Shown in pieces: positions 10,070 to 20,897 of a stretch of 64,000 nt of DNA; positions within the stretch are counted from its first letter, which is position 1, and the number at the start of each line of letters is the position of its first letter. The notes beneath the pieces are model-generated. The model saw only the letters and a program-made list of their open reading frames with translations, did no database searches and was not told the origin of the DNA. Source of the stretch: Platerodrilus igneus (taxonomy: Eukaryota > Arthropoda > Insecta > Coleoptera > Lycidae); contig JARFIW010001491.1 in NCBI GenBank assembly GCA_036346225.1, forward strand, positions 3,844,001 through 3,908,000, written 5' to 3'. The position numbers were made by a program, and so were the translations under genes.

Positions 10070-10990
10070 ATAAATGTTGCGCTGCGAGATTACATTTGTT
10101 GTTTACATGACTCGAATGTTTCTATGCGAAAAACCTCCTAACACAAACAGCCAACACTCAAATTAACTAATTTTCCTTTTAGAAAAGTTTCTAGTTAGCT
10201 TGTTATTATTTAAAAAACATCTTTACTGTGTATTCATAATAACAATTATTATAAACTCCTGCTTGTGGAAGAAAACATATATATTTTTCAATTAGGGTAT
10301 TGACCAGGCGTTTGTCGCTGTATGAAACGTTTTGCTTAGTGCTTACCCTTAAACTAAGCAGCACTCAGCACAACAGTACAGACATACCTGTCCGTTAGAC
10401 TACCTGACTTTTTATCCCTTACTATAGTGGGAGTGATTCTTGAAATTTAGACTAAAGTATGTAGTCAGTTCGTCAGTTTTGCCATAGATCAACAACCACT
10501 CAGTTATGTTTTACACTACCTTTGTGAACACCAAACGAGCTACCCCACGCGCGTGTATTTCTTTCATCAAGCAATAAGCCGTGAATGGGAAATTTTGAAA
10601 ACGAGTCGAGGACCATTAAATACAAAACCTTTTATAAAAAAAATAGTGTAGGATCCCACTTCAAATAAAAAGTTTTCTTTACAACGGGAACAGGGTTTGG
10701 TATTATTGAAGTCTGCAGTCTGCATATCATATTTAGTGTGTGACCAAAATCCTTTCGCGCGACCAACTTTGTAATTTTTAAGTAGCAACAAACTTCGGGA
10801 TAAAATACACTGTTTGTATTTTAAAATAACTCATAATAAGGTGTTGTTCCAATCTGCGTAATTAATTAAGCAAAGAATTTAAAAATATTTACTATTTTAC
10901 TAGAATAGCCAGTACTTTATATACAATAATTGACAAGAAATTTATCACACCGTAAATGTAAAGATAAATAACCCAAAATTAATTTTCCCA
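10070..10990. other. Non-coding, no gene seen
   Basis: May include the upstream end of the MULE element. The minus-strand open stretch 10567-10791 contains CSRCKENF but nothing else to identify it. I assign no function. Confidence 0.5.
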
Positions 10991-10999
10991 TCAGCAAAA

Positions 11000-11219
11000 T
11001 TTATAGGCGGCAAGTGGTCCGGCAGCAAGTTGTCCCGGCGGCGAGTTGTCCCGGCGGCGAGTTGTCCCGGCGGCGAGTTGTCCCTGCGGCGAGTTGTCCC
11101 TGCGGCGAGTTGTCTGGGCGGCTAGGTGGCGGCAGAGAGTTGACGGCGGCGAGTTCTCCTCGCGGCGAGATGACGGTGGCGAGATGATGGCGGCAAGTCG
11201 ACGGCGGCGAGTTGTCCGA
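11000..11219 (+). repeat. CpG-rich 16-bp minisatellite
   Basis: Tandem array with unit CGGCGGCGAGTTGTCC. Five units are nearly perfect at about 11029-11110; the rest are degenerate (GGCGGCGAGATGACGG and similar). It lies directly before a LINE A segment that begins at 11232 with ATTAACTAGGATTGTACAAA, the same internal LINE position that follows the inverted array at 5271. Both strands are open by chance because the unit avoids stops, so the open frames here are not genes. Confidence 0.9.
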
Positions 11220-11231
11220 TCCCGCAAAAAA

Positions 11232-11690
11232 TTAACTAGGATTGTACAAAGCGGATGGTAAAACGGGTTGAAGAACTATTAAAAGAAGATCAGTTTGGAT
11301 TTAGGCGGAACAGGTGACCACGGAAAGCCATTTTAGCTTGAGTGATAATTGAGAAAACAATAAAAAAGAGAGAAAGAGTGTATATAAGGTTTGTAGATCT
11401 GGAAAAGTATTTGACAATGTAAAATGAGAAAAAAAATGTTACAGATACTCAAAAAGTTTGAAGTGAGTTATAGGGATGGACGTCTAGATTATAGCTTATT
11501 CAAAGAGCAAACAGCTGTAATTGAATTAGAGCAGGAACGTAGAGAAGTAAAAATTACGAAAGGAGTGAGACTTAAATGTGCGCTATCGCTGTTAATTTTT
11601 AACTTGTACATAGAAAAGGCAATGAATGTGCAAGGACAAACAATCGATATGCTTAAATTTGAAGATAATATAGCGGTATTAGCATCTATC
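11232..11690 (+). pseudogene. LINE A reverse transcriptase fragment, left half of an interrupted copy
   Basis: Equivalent to 5727-6215 of the other LINE A copy: ..DQFGFRRNR, then SYRDGRLDYSLFKEQTAVIE, then VRLKCALSLLIFNLYIE and a spoiled catalytic box FEDNIAV in place of FADDIAV. It stops abruptly at 11690 inside the word that reads ASSKEELE in the other copy, and continues at 15962. LINE B and other DNA lie between. Confidence 0.8.
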
Positions 11691-11766
11691 GGGGGGTCCG
11701 TGACTCAATTAGTATGCGTGTGACTACCCAGCCCAAGGTCTACGGGTCGAATCCCGCTCGAAGAAT
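11691..11766 (+). repeat. tRNA-like head of LINE B
   Basis: Resembles a tRNA gene internal promoter. The A-box-like part is TGACTCAATTAGTATGCG (compare TGGCTCAATTGGTAGAGC). The B-box-like part is CGGGTCGAATCCCG, which can form a four-pair stem around TCGAAT. Spacing is about 40 bases. The acceptor stem does not pair well and the variable region is odd, so it is not a functional tRNA gene. It begins exactly at the left junction of the insertion into LINE A, so it is the first part of the inserted unit. Confidence 0.55.
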
Positions 11767-12175
11767 GTTAAGCGAGTATTTTTCACAAAAATAAGCTTTG
11801 GTTCGGGTAAGAGGTAAAATGTAGGTCCTGTGTGTGAATGTTGTCACGCATGTTAAAGAACCCTACCTTGCTTGGAACAGCAAGTGTTCGGCAAAATTCA
11901 AAATTTTCAGGGGATAAAGAATACTACTATAGTAAGCCTGCTTATCGTAAAAGGCGATTAAAAGGCGCAGCAAGGGGCAGCAGCCTTGCTGGCTAAAAGA
12001 TATTGGAGGAGGGTCGATTGGTCTCGGGCGATCCTCAATAATTTACAAGCTTGTTGGGGGTTGGCCGTGACGGATACGGCTTTCTGCTAAAATCTTTAAA
12101 AACTGCGTTGTGGAAAGATATGGGAGCCTACCACAATATTTCCCAGGTGTGCGTGGCCTAAAACACGAAATACAT
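11767..12175 (+). other. 5' untranslated region of LINE B
   Basis: About 410 bp between the tRNA-like head and the first in-frame ATG at 12176. It contains CACAAAAATAAGC, a palindromic GCAGCAAGGGGCAGCAGCCTTGC region near 11970-11992 and GGTCGATTGGTCTCGGGCGA. The open frame extends upstream to 12110 without an ATG. Confidence 0.5.
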
Positions 12176-13060
12176 ATGATGGAGAGCTCACAAGTAAAAT
12201 TCTTGTCCGGAGGTAAAATACTCCCTCATTCGGATCTCCGGGAAGGGGTACTTGGGGCTCGTTATCATAAGAATATAAAACAACAATTCGATTTAGTGAT
12301 AGGGACTTGGAATGTTAGGTCATTACTTAGAGTAGATAAGTTAACGAATTTATTAGTCGAAATGAGAAAGGAAAAGCTGAACATTTTAGGTATTAGTGAG
12401 GTGAGATGGCCAGATAGTAATGACTTTTGGAAAGATAATTATAGAATAATTACAACTTCTTCAACTAATGGACAGGCAGGGGTAGGAATAGTGTTAGGTA
12501 AAAGATTAGGGCATAAAGTTAAAGAGTACTTACAATTTAGCGATAGAATAATTATGGTTAGATTGAGTACAAAACCCACAGACACTGTTTTAGTACAGGT
12601 TTACATGCCAACAACTCAGTACGAGGATGAGGAAGTAGAAAAGGTATACGAAGATATAAATAGTATAGTGAGAAAAGTAAAAGGAGATGAGAATTTAATA
12701 GTTATGGGCGATTTTAATGCGTCAGTGGGAGAAGGTAGTGAGGGAAAAATGGTAGGAAAATTTGGGTATGGCAGACGAAATGATAGAGCAGAAAGATTAG
12801 TTGAGTTTTGCCAGGAACATAGATTAGTAACTGTAAACACCCTATTCGAACAACATGTTAGGAGAAGATATACCTGGAAAGCGCCAGGTGATAGGGCTAG
12901 ATACCAAATAGATTATATTTTAGTTAAACAAAGATTTAGAAACCAAGTTAAAAACTGTCGCAGGGGCTGACATAGATAGCGATCATAACTTAGTTAAAAT
13001 GAAGTGTAAACTAAAATTCAAAAAATTGAGAAAGGTTAAAAGAGAGGATGGGATCTAGGT
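12176..13060 (+). CDS. LINE B endonuclease (APE-type), one frameshift
   Basis: Apurinic/apyrimidinic-type endonuclease domain that nicks target DNA for LINE insertion. Motifs in order: VIGTWNVRSL (start of the fold), LGISEVRW (catalytic Glu), VQVYMPTT, IVMGDFNASVG (catalytic Asp/Asn), YTWKAPGDRARYQIDYILV, and in the next frame DSDHNLV (catalytic Asp-His). The frame breaks at about 12955, five residues after DYILV, so the last motif is read in another frame. Start chosen at 12176, the first ATG. Domain length and order fit RTE-clade proteins, which have endonuclease and reverse transcriptase in one protein. Codon use is AT-rich like the rest of LINE B. Probably inactive here. Confidence 0.85.
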
Positions 13061-15116
13061 AAGCTTAATGATAGTAGGGTAAAAGAGGAATATAAACAAG
13101 TATTAGATAATAAGAGTAAAGAGATAGCTGTAGGAGGAATGTAGAAAATAGATGGAAAGAAATAAAACTGACTGTACATGATACAGCAACACAGACTATA
13201 GGTAAGAAAAAAATAGAAGCGAGAAAACCCTGGGTAACAAAGGAGATACTAGATTTAATAGAGAATAGAAGAAAGCTTAAACCTTTCAGAGAAGTGGATA
13301 GTGAAAATAAGCAAAAATATAATACAGTTAGAAATAAGATAGTACATGAGTGTAGAAAAGCTAGAAATAAATGGATGGAGGAGAATTGTAAGGAATACAA
13401 GATGATTTGAGAGTAGGTAAGACAGACAGGGCTTACAGGGCAGTTAAAAAGTTTTTTGGGGATGATAGGAAAAAATATAATGGTATTAGAGACGAGAATA
13501 ATGAGCTTTTAATAAATAAAGTTGAGGTAGCAGATAGATGGAAAAGATATTTAGAAGATTTATATAAGGGAGACGATATAGATGAGTTAGAGAACGACCA
13601 AGAAGAGGATGTAGAAATAGGGTTCTCAATATTAAGAGAGGAATTTGATAGAGCTGTTCGGAATCTTAAACTAAATAAAGCGCCAGGGATAGACGATATT
13701 CCCGCAGAATTAATAAAATATGCTAGTCAGAAAACTTTAGATAGATTATATGAACTAATAAAAGTAATATATGACACAGGTGAGGTTCCAATAGATTTCG
13801 AAAAAAATATTATTATCCCAATCCCAAAAAAGTCAGGAGCTGATAGGTGTGAGAATTTTAGAACGGTTAGTTTAACTTCTCATGCTTCCAAAATACTAAC
13901 AACAATAATTAAAAATAGAGTAGAAGCTTTGACTGAGAATTATTTAGGCGAAGACCAATATGGTTTTCGTAAAGACAGAGGGACTAGAGAACCGATACTA
14001 ATGATTAGGGTAATTATCGAAAAAAGGTTACAAAAAAATAAAAAGACTCATTTTGCGTTTGTAGATTTAGAAAAAGCATTTGATAGGGTTAATTGGATTG
14101 TTATGTTCAGGGTTTTGCAAAAAATAGGAATCTCTCATAGGGATAGAAAAATTATTTACAGTCTATATAAAAACCAAAGCGTAGTAATTAGATTGGATGA
14201 AATAGAAAAGGAAGCTAAGATTAGAAATGGTGTTAGACAGGGTTGTATACTGTCTCCCTTGATTTTTAATGTTTATATTGAGGAAGCTTTAAACTTAGCT
14301 AGAGAGAGAAAAGAGATAGGTATTAGTGTACAGGGACAGAAAGTAAACATGTTACGTTTTGCAGATGATATAGCCATTATAGCCGAGTCTAGAAAAGAGT
14401 TAGGAGAGTTTTTAAATATTTTAGATGAGATACTACGGAGTAACTATAGTATGAGAATTAACTCAGTAAAGACAAAGATAATGACAAGTGAGTTACAGCC
14501 TAGTTCTAAACCAAAATTAAAAATAGGTAATACCGAGTTAGAGGAGGTAGATGAATTTTGCTATTTAGGTAGTATAATTACAAAGGATTGACGTAGCAGA
14601 AGGGATATAGTAGCTAGAATAGCTCAAGCTAGAAAAATGTTTTTAAAAAAGAAAAACTTACTAATAGCTAATAGTATTAGTTTAGATAATAGAAAAAGTT
14701 TCTTAAAGTCGTACGTATGGAGCGTTCTACTATATGGTAGTGAGACTTGGACAATTAAAGAAGTAGATAAGAAAAAGATAGAAGCTTTTGAAACTTGGTG
14801 TTATAGGAGAATGTTAAAGATTAGTTGGACAGATAGAGTAACAAACGAGGAAGTTTATAGAAGGATAGGTGAGGAACCCTGTATGTGGAAACAATTGAAG
14901 GTCAGGAGAGATAGAATGATAGGGCACCAGTTAAGACATGAGGGACTATTTAGTAAAGTCTTAGATTATAGACTACCAAACAAAAATAGAGTAGGAAGGC
15001 CTAGACAAAGCTATATTAGTCAAATTATTAGAGATCTAAGTTGTGAAGGGTATGCAGACCTTTTTAGACTAGCTCAGAATAGAAAAGAATTTAGAGCTGC
15101 GTCAAACCGAATTTAA
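13061..15116 (+). CDS. LINE B reverse transcriptase and C terminus, in-frame stop
   Basis: Continuation of the LINE B protein. A linker (KPWVTKEILDLIENRRKLK) precedes a frame open from about 13407 to 14591. Reverse-transcriptase blocks: LKLNKAPGIDDIPAELIKYA, IPIPKK, FRTVSLTSHASKIL, EDQYGFRKDRGT, FVDLEKAFDRV (catalytic Asp), VRQGCILSPLIFNVYIEEAL and MLRFADDIAIIAES (catalytic FADD near 14360). The frame is broken by a single TGA at 14589-14591 that stands where relatives read a sense codon, then runs in the same frame to 15116 with YGSETWTIKEVDKKKIEAFE and VGRPRQSYISQIIRDL. Apart from this stop and about two upstream frameshifts it is the best preserved LINE in the window. Confidence 0.88.
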
Positions 15117-15130
15117 GTAAGTTCGAAAAC

Positions 15131-15360
15131 AAAATAAAAATCAGGTAACTAAATGTCCCCATGACATAACTCACAATTAGTTAGCGGTCTGGCATGTTGG
15201 TAGCGTTTCGTTGCTTAAGCCTTACCATAACATATAATTTAACACTTTTCCTTTTTGAAGCGGATAACCAGGTTATATTTCATTTCCTTATAAATGGTAA
15301 TTATGTAACCATGTTAGAGTTCTTTAACAAACATCAGGTTGCTAATATCTATGTAGAGCC
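15131..15360. other. Non-coding, no gene seen
   Basis: Between the end of LINE B and a short second LINE B tail. AT-rich; contains GGCATGTTGGTAGCG but no gene. Confidence 0.45.
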
Positions 15361-15535
15361 AGGTGGATAGGAAAAAGATAGAAGGATATAGGAAGACCTA
15401 GACCAAACTATATTAGTCAAATTATTAGAAATTTAGGTTGTGAAGGGTATGTAGAGCTTTTTAGATTAGCACAGAATAGAAAAGAAGTTAGAGCTGCGTC
15501 AAACCGACCTTAAGTAAGGTCGAAAACAAAATGAT
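15361..15535 (+). repeat. 5'-truncated LINE B copy (3' tail only)
   Basis: Matches the last 130 bp of the LINE B coding region: GRPRPNYISQIIRNLGCEGY and LFRLAQNRKEVRAASNR, then TTAAGTAAGGTCGAAAAC and ATGATGAAGG. 5' truncation is the usual fate of LINE copies. The tail ATGATGAAGG confirms that LINE B ends in short TGA-type repeats. Confidence 0.85.
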
Positions 15536-15569
15536 GAAGGTAAAAAAGATTCGCTTCTTGGCCATTGTA

Positions 15570-15961
15570 GTACTTTCGGGTGGAGTTTTGGAAAATCAAG
15601 TGTATAGTGCCACCAAGCAAACATAGGATCTGGGAGGTGTGTACTTGGTGTCACTGCCTGCTAAGGAGTACACTCAAAGTAGAAAGCTTTTATTTGTCAA
15701 ATGAAATATTTGTAAGGTTAGGTTATTAATATTCAACATCAATGGCATTATTGTATTCTTTAATGTTTAATAATTTTAGAAGATTTAATTAACAATGACA
15801 TGACATAATACACAACAAGGAATTTTAAATTTGTTGAAAAATGCTTTGTTCCCGCAGTGTAATTTGAAACGAATCGCTTTCTGGTTGGTTCCCTATGTTG
15901 TTGTTGGAAATTAGTTCACATACTTTCCGAGTCCTATGTTTGCTTGGTGGCACTGTAATAC
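15570..15961. repeat. Non-coding insert with a 23-bp inverted repeat
   Basis: AGTGCCACCAAGCAAACATA and three more bases (15606-15628) recur as a perfect reverse-complement at 15932-15954. The enclosed 300 bp have no coding signal. GTAGTACTTTCGGGTGGAG near 15569-15590 also occurs, slightly changed, at 22190-22240 (inverted) and 40715-40740. May be a small DNA transposon with the inverted repeats at or near its ends. Confidence 0.5.
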
Positions 15962-16685
15962 TATTAACATCTATCTATGAAGAGTTAGAAGTAGCTCTTA
16001 GTAAAATGAAAACAGTACTAACAGAAAGATACGGTACAAATGTTAATAAAAATAAAACGAAAGTATTAGTACGTAAAGGAGGGGAAAATAAGTAAAAACC
16101 CAGAATAAAAAATAGGAAAGAGAACTTGCAGAAGGTTACAGATTTTTGCTACCAAGGAAGCCAAATAACACAAAATGGGAATGTTCAAAAGATATAAAAG
16201 ATTAGAGAAAGCTATGTTCGAAGACAACAAACATAGAAACAAGGAAAAAATTGTTAAAAGTATGTTTAAGACACTGTACGGCTATGAAACGTGTATAGTA
16301 CGAGAAGCGGACAGGAAAGAGATAACAACTTTTCAAATGTGGTGTTACAGACGTATGACGAAAATTTCATGGACAGTTAAAATTAAGAACAAAAACGTAC
16401 TATAAAAGGTGGAAAGTAAGTAATATGTGGAAAACAGTAAAAAATATGAGAAATAGAATGATCTGACACATACTAAAGCAATGGGGATTAGTGCGGAATA
16501 TATTAGAACCAGAGAACGAAAAACAGAAAGTATAGGTAGACCTAGTTTAGGACTATTGCACACAGATAGTGAAAAAGGTAGGCTGTGGAAATTTCAGATT
16601 AGTGCGTAGGTTAGCTCAGAATAGAAAACAATTGAGGTATGCATCCAACCAACTCCAGGATAAAAAACCTAATAATGAAAACAAT
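15962..16685 (+). pseudogene. LINE A fragment, right half of the copy interrupted at 11690
   Basis: Continues LINE A from the point where 11690 stops: EELEVALSKMKTVLTERYG, NKNKTKVLVRKGGENK, then in broken frames the FCYQGSQITQNG block, ..YGYETCIVREADRK, WCYRRMTKISWT and a tail with GLDYCTQIVKKVGC and FRLVRRLAQNRKQL. Several frameshifts and stops. Ends near 16680 with an AAT/ATG-rich run. Confidence 0.8.
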
Positions 16686-16689
16686 AATT

Positions 16690-16890
16690 TTATTTAAATC
16701 TGATGATAATCGTAAACACCTACAGGCGTTAGTTTTGAAACATTCTCAACAAATGTTGATTGTGCGAAATGAGTAATTAGAAAACTATTGATTCGACAAA
16801 TTTCTAAATAATGAGGTATCTTGGTATCTGTCAGGTTAATTAAACTTCTTCGCTTACCAATGAATATCGCTGAAATAGGGTATATTTGTA
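16690..16890 (+). repeat. Segment M, copy 3
   Basis: Same landmarks as at 6958 and 7270: GTAAACACCTACAGGCGTTAG, TGTGCGAAATGAGTAATTAGA, TGAATATCGCTGAAATAGGG and AAAACAATGG. It lies between the end of one LINE A copy and the start of another LINE A segment. The element is more decayed than copies 1 and 2. Confidence 0.65.
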
Positions 16891-17271
16891 GAAAACAATG
16901 GAAAAAGCATTCAACAATGTAAAACGGAAACAAATGTTAGGAATACTAAAAAAAAATTGGAATGAGGTACAGGGATAGACGGAAAGTACATAGCTTACAC
17001 AAAGAGCAAATAGCGGTAATAAAATTAGAGCAGAAACGTAGGAAATATGCAAGACAAGGATGAGCAAATCCCTATTAATTTTTAACTTGAATATTGAAGA
17101 GGCAATGAATACTGTCAAATGCCGGAAGACATTTGGAATTATTTTGCATTGATAAACGTTTGATATGCTTAGATTTGCAGATATAGCGAATTTAGCATCT
17201 AGCAAAGAAGAGTTAGAAGCAGCTCTTAATTAAATGGAAACAATACTAACAGCGAGATCGGTATGAAAATT
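16891..17271 (+). pseudogene. LINE A fragment, left part of a copy split by a solo LTR
   Basis: Starts at the block equivalent to EKAFNNVK, passes KEQIAVIKLEQKRRKYARQG, SLLIFNLNIEEAMNTVKCRK and LRFADIANLASSKEELE, and stops at GGTATGAAAATT (17261-17271). The catalytic FADD has lost residues. The rest continues at 18529. Confidence 0.78.
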
Positions 17272-18528
17272 TGTTACGTTTATTTTCCGCATAAATTAAT
17301 TACCATAATTCTCCATTCAAAACCCACTTGGCTTCAAAAACGAAAAATTTATTCAGTAAATTAAAATAACCCTTTCACGTGTTAATTGATTTATCTGTTT
17401 GCATATATTCAATTTCAATTGTTACTTCCGCTAATTAAGACTAAATTCTAGTTCTAAAAATTCCCCAACGTAAAGTTTACGCTAAATAGTCAATAACGTG
17501 TTCCAAGTATACGATAATCAATGCTTATGTGTTTTCTCGTTGAAAGAATTCATCGAATTAAAGTTGCGTATTGGCCCATTATAAACTGTGTTTTTCCCGT
17601 TTTAAGCCTGACTACAAGATTACGTTGAACTTTGGTTCTTAGTTAAACAAAATTAATATTTATTTTACCTTGCAATCTGCACAAGTAAATACGTGTAGAA
17701 TGTTTAATTATTTCCGTTTTAGCTGATGCGGGCACGCATTATAGCGTGGTGAGTATTTAGGGTTTTTATAAACGCATTCTTTATGGGTGTAGGCCCTACC
17801 TACCAGTTGATGTGGACCAGCTACTGACTCAACCCCGACGTCAGCAACTTCGAGGGTGAGTGCTTTCCGTCACTGCTTGCGTTGAAACCATACCGATGGG
17901 GATTTTACTGTTTAGGCGCATGCATTTCCACATTTAGTGCTTCTATACAAAAATTATCCTGCATTTCTAAATTTAATTCGTCAATACGATCATTGTTGAA
18001 CCCTTTTGGTGTTTATTGGCATTGTGTGGATGCATTGCTATTTGGTTTTAAATAACTAAAAAAAAATGTTGTGGCCATTCCTATGTATACTTTAAGTTTT
18101 ATATTTACGAGGATTTTGAGCTGTTGGTTTTAGGGGGGTAATTTAGTTCTTTTGTGGTTAGAATTTAAGATAGGGTAGTAGCCTAAAACCGGCAGCTAAC
18201 CACTTAAAAAAAATGATTTGGTTTTTTATTTTCTTGCTAGGTTTAGTGTTTAAGAAGAAATTCTTTTTTTGTTGTTTATTTCTTTTTGGTACCACTATAC
18301 TGTGTACATATTGTGTTTAATTATAGGTTTCCTTTTTGATATGTTTTGTTTTGAGCGCGAATGAGTGTGAATGTGTGAGTGCATATAATTTTTCCTTCTT
18401 TATTTCAGGTCACCCTTCATTTTTTTGTTGTATGTATAAAACCCCGCCTCCTCGCCGATCGAGTCCGGTCATACTTCTTTCTTTCTTTTTTTTGGTTTTT
18501 TTTATAGGCTACTTCAATGTACGTAGCA
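17272..18528 (+). mobile_element. Solo LTR, 1257 bp, inserted in LINE A
   Basis: Begins TGTTACGT and ends ACGTAGCA: TG..CA ends with a nearly perfect 8-bp inverted repeat. It is flanked by AATT on both sides (17268-17271 and 18529-18532), a 4-bp target duplication as expected for Ty3/gypsy. Removing it joins two LINE A pieces exactly at the right codon. The interior is non-coding, with T-rich tracts and a splice-acceptor-like TTATTTCAGG. The last 150 bp match the LTR end at 3181-3388. The body of the element was lost by LTR-LTR recombination. Confidence 0.8.
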
Positions 18529-19205
18529 AATTAACAAAAATAAAACTAAAGTACTACCATGTTAAGGAGGGAAAAATAAGCCAAAACCATAATAAAACAT
18601 GGAAACGGAAATTTACAAAAAGTTAAGAATTTCTGCTACCTAGGATACCAAATAGCACAAGATGGTAAAAGTGCAAAAGATACAAGAAAAGATTAGCACA
18701 AGGTCATGCCGCATTTAACAAGAAAAAGCAACTACTATGTTTAAAGACAACAAACCTAGATACAAGGAAAAAATGGTTGAAAGTATATGTGCGGAGCACA
18801 ACACTGTACGGCTGAGATACTTGGATGGTAGGAAAAGCGAATGGGAAAAAGATACAAGCCTTTGAAATGTGGCGCTACAGACGTATGATAAAGATATCAT
18901 GGACAGACAAAGTTAAGAACAAAGAGGAATAGTAGGGGGAAGAAAAAAATATGTGGAAAACAGTAGAAATTATGAGAGATAGGATAATAGGACAACGATA
19001 TAAGGCTTGAGTGAATAGTACGTAATATATTAGAAGCAACGATAAAAAAGAGACGTAGAGGTAGACCTAGATTAGACTATTACACCCAAATAATGAAAGA
19101 GATTTGAGTTGTGAAAATTTCGGAAAGATATGTAGGTTAGCTCGGAATAGGAAACAATGGAGGCACACCTCCAATTAGTTCCAGGACTGAAGATTTAATG
19201 ATGAT
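18529..19205 (+). pseudogene. LINE A fragment, right part of the copy split by the solo LTR
   Basis: Resumes with INKNKTKVLP, continues through FCYLGYQIAQDGKS (about 18640), HAAFNKKKQLL, a decayed WTD.VKNKE block and the RRGRPRLDYYTQIMKEI tail. It ends with CCAGGACTGAAGATTTAATGATGATGAA, whose GATGAT run is the LINE 3' tail. Inactive. Confidence 0.8.
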
Positions 19206-20837
19206 GAATTATATCTTAAAACAACATTAAATGTGAAGCATTTAACACGTGTGCGACCAACCTTTAATTCGACATCCCTTGTGCACTGCACATTTCGTAA
19301 TTATTGTGGCGGCTTTGTGTCCATGGTTCATGTACACATTATTGAAACATAAATTTGAAAATTATTTGCACAAGAACTGTCACTTACCGTGATCACAAAA
19401 GAAACTGTAAATAAGACAACACCATTATGTAACAGAGAGCTATAATGTAGAATGTAATTTACATACAAGCTCACAAGATAGCGACACCGTAGGTAAGAGG
19501 TGCAAGTAGTGTTGATGAGTTAAGATATCTTGTGTTTTATTAAGATATGAAAATAAATTGTTTTCACTAAAACCGTTTGAAGTTGCATCACTTTTTTCTG
19601 TACTCAATGTGCAATTTTTACTTTTGTAAGGACTTACTTAAAAGCTAGGTTCAGTTTTGCGCCACTTCTACGTTGTGGATAAAGAGACGCTATGTACTTG
19701 GGCCACTTGATGTCACTAAGATTGAAATCGTTTGTAATAATAAGGTTTTTAAGTGATGAATGTTGATCCAAAAATCACTTCAGTTAAACTTTTTCCTTAT
19801 GTCTGACACTATTAGAGCGTAGAAAGTAAGTGGTTCTGCATTATGATAAAGTGTTGCTTAAAGACTGCAGCTTAACGTAATTAATCAAAAATTCAAGGTA
19901 AATAGCAAGGAATCATAAGATTCAATATTTTTCACATTATCCGGATTTCAATAAAGGTCTATAATTACGTGAAAATGTACTATTTTGAACGTAAGAACCA
20001 GATTTTGTTGCGTTCGAAATGCAACATCGTATTATAATTTAGCAAAAAAAGCAATTGCAATTACGTTATTTATGGGTGTTTACCTCACGTTTTTTAAATA
20101 AAATCCAAAACATTTTGTTAGAAAGCCAATAATTGCAACGAATCGCAACCTAACCGAAGTAATAGAATACCGAATCTATTACAAAACTCGTGCGAATGAG
20201 CACAGAACAGTTTAATTGTATCCAATTTCTAGGATTGTTTAACACACTTTACAAGCATACAAAAAATAATAAAAGTATATTTCAAATAAATAAACTTTTT
20301 ATGTAGCAGGGATTTGTTTTTGAAAAGTCTAAGAGACCTTAAAATGGAGAATTGCACGACCCTCAACCTGTTACACGAAACAAAGCACATTACGCACTTT
20401 TATTATTAATTGACTAGAGTAATGAAAGGGAAAGCATTTAAGACAAAGCACTTACATGTACTTGATGAAAAAAAACTTGACAAACCTAAGTAAAACTAAG
20501 GTCACAGTCCTATTTCTTTGCAGAATAAGGAAAGCCTCGCCTAACAAAGGTATTTCAACTACACTTCTTTCTCATGCAAAACCGCTTTTTTAAGAATCGA
20601 TTGAATATTTGCCATGGCAATGAAGTGTTAAAACCTTGGGACGCAATGTAAAAGAAAATCAACTCAAAGGAATTAAATATAGTACGTAAATGTTGCAACT
20701 TGTAAAGAATGCAGTAAATTAAATGGATTAATATTGGCAAATAGCTCAAAAATTTATTTCCTTATGTGTGGGATCGGTTGTAAAAATGCTATACTGTAAC
20801 ATTTCTGTTAAAACGGGTGTAACGGGCGTGGTGTGGG
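19206..20837. other. Non-coding DNA upstream of the cuticular protein gene
   Basis: About 1.6 kb of AT-rich DNA with no repeat shared elsewhere in the window and no gene. It would hold the enhancers of the cuticle gene at 20898 if these are local. I see no strong regulatory motif beyond the core promoter listed separately. Confidence 0.5.
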
Positions 20838-20872
20838 TATATAAAGCAATTGTTTAGCATCAATTGTCATTC
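20838..20872 (+). promoter_or_regulatory. Core promoter of the CPCFC gene: TATA box and initiator
   Basis: TATATAAA at 20838-20845 and TCATTC at 20867-20872. The second is a perfect match to the arthropod initiator TCAKTY, with its A at 20869, 31 bases after the first T of the TATA box. That spacing is what TATA-driven arthropod promoters show, and the ATG follows 29 bases later. Confidence 0.8.
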
Positions 20873-20897
20873 TAAACCTAACAACATCTACAGCAAC

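Larger units (their letters stand above)
11691..15130 (+). mobile_element. LINE B, nearly full-length RTE-like LINE
   Basis: About 3.4 kb: tRNA-like head, 5' untranslated region, endonuclease plus reverse transcriptase, then TTTAAGTAAGTTCGAAAACAAAAT after the stop. Length fits RTE elements (about 3.2-3.8 kb). It lies inside a LINE A copy; the possible target duplication is at 11677-11690 and 15962-15975, but extra DNA (15131-15961) separates LINE B from the right copy. Confidence 0.75.

Noticed and set aside
10991..11261. Overlapping open frames on both strands with Arg/Ala/Pro-rich repeats
   Set aside because: They are produced by a 16-bp tandem repeat lacking stop triplets; not genes.
11691..11766. 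A true tRNA gene
   Set aside because: The acceptor stem does not pair and the B box lacks one T of GGTTCGANNCC; treated as a tRNA-like module.
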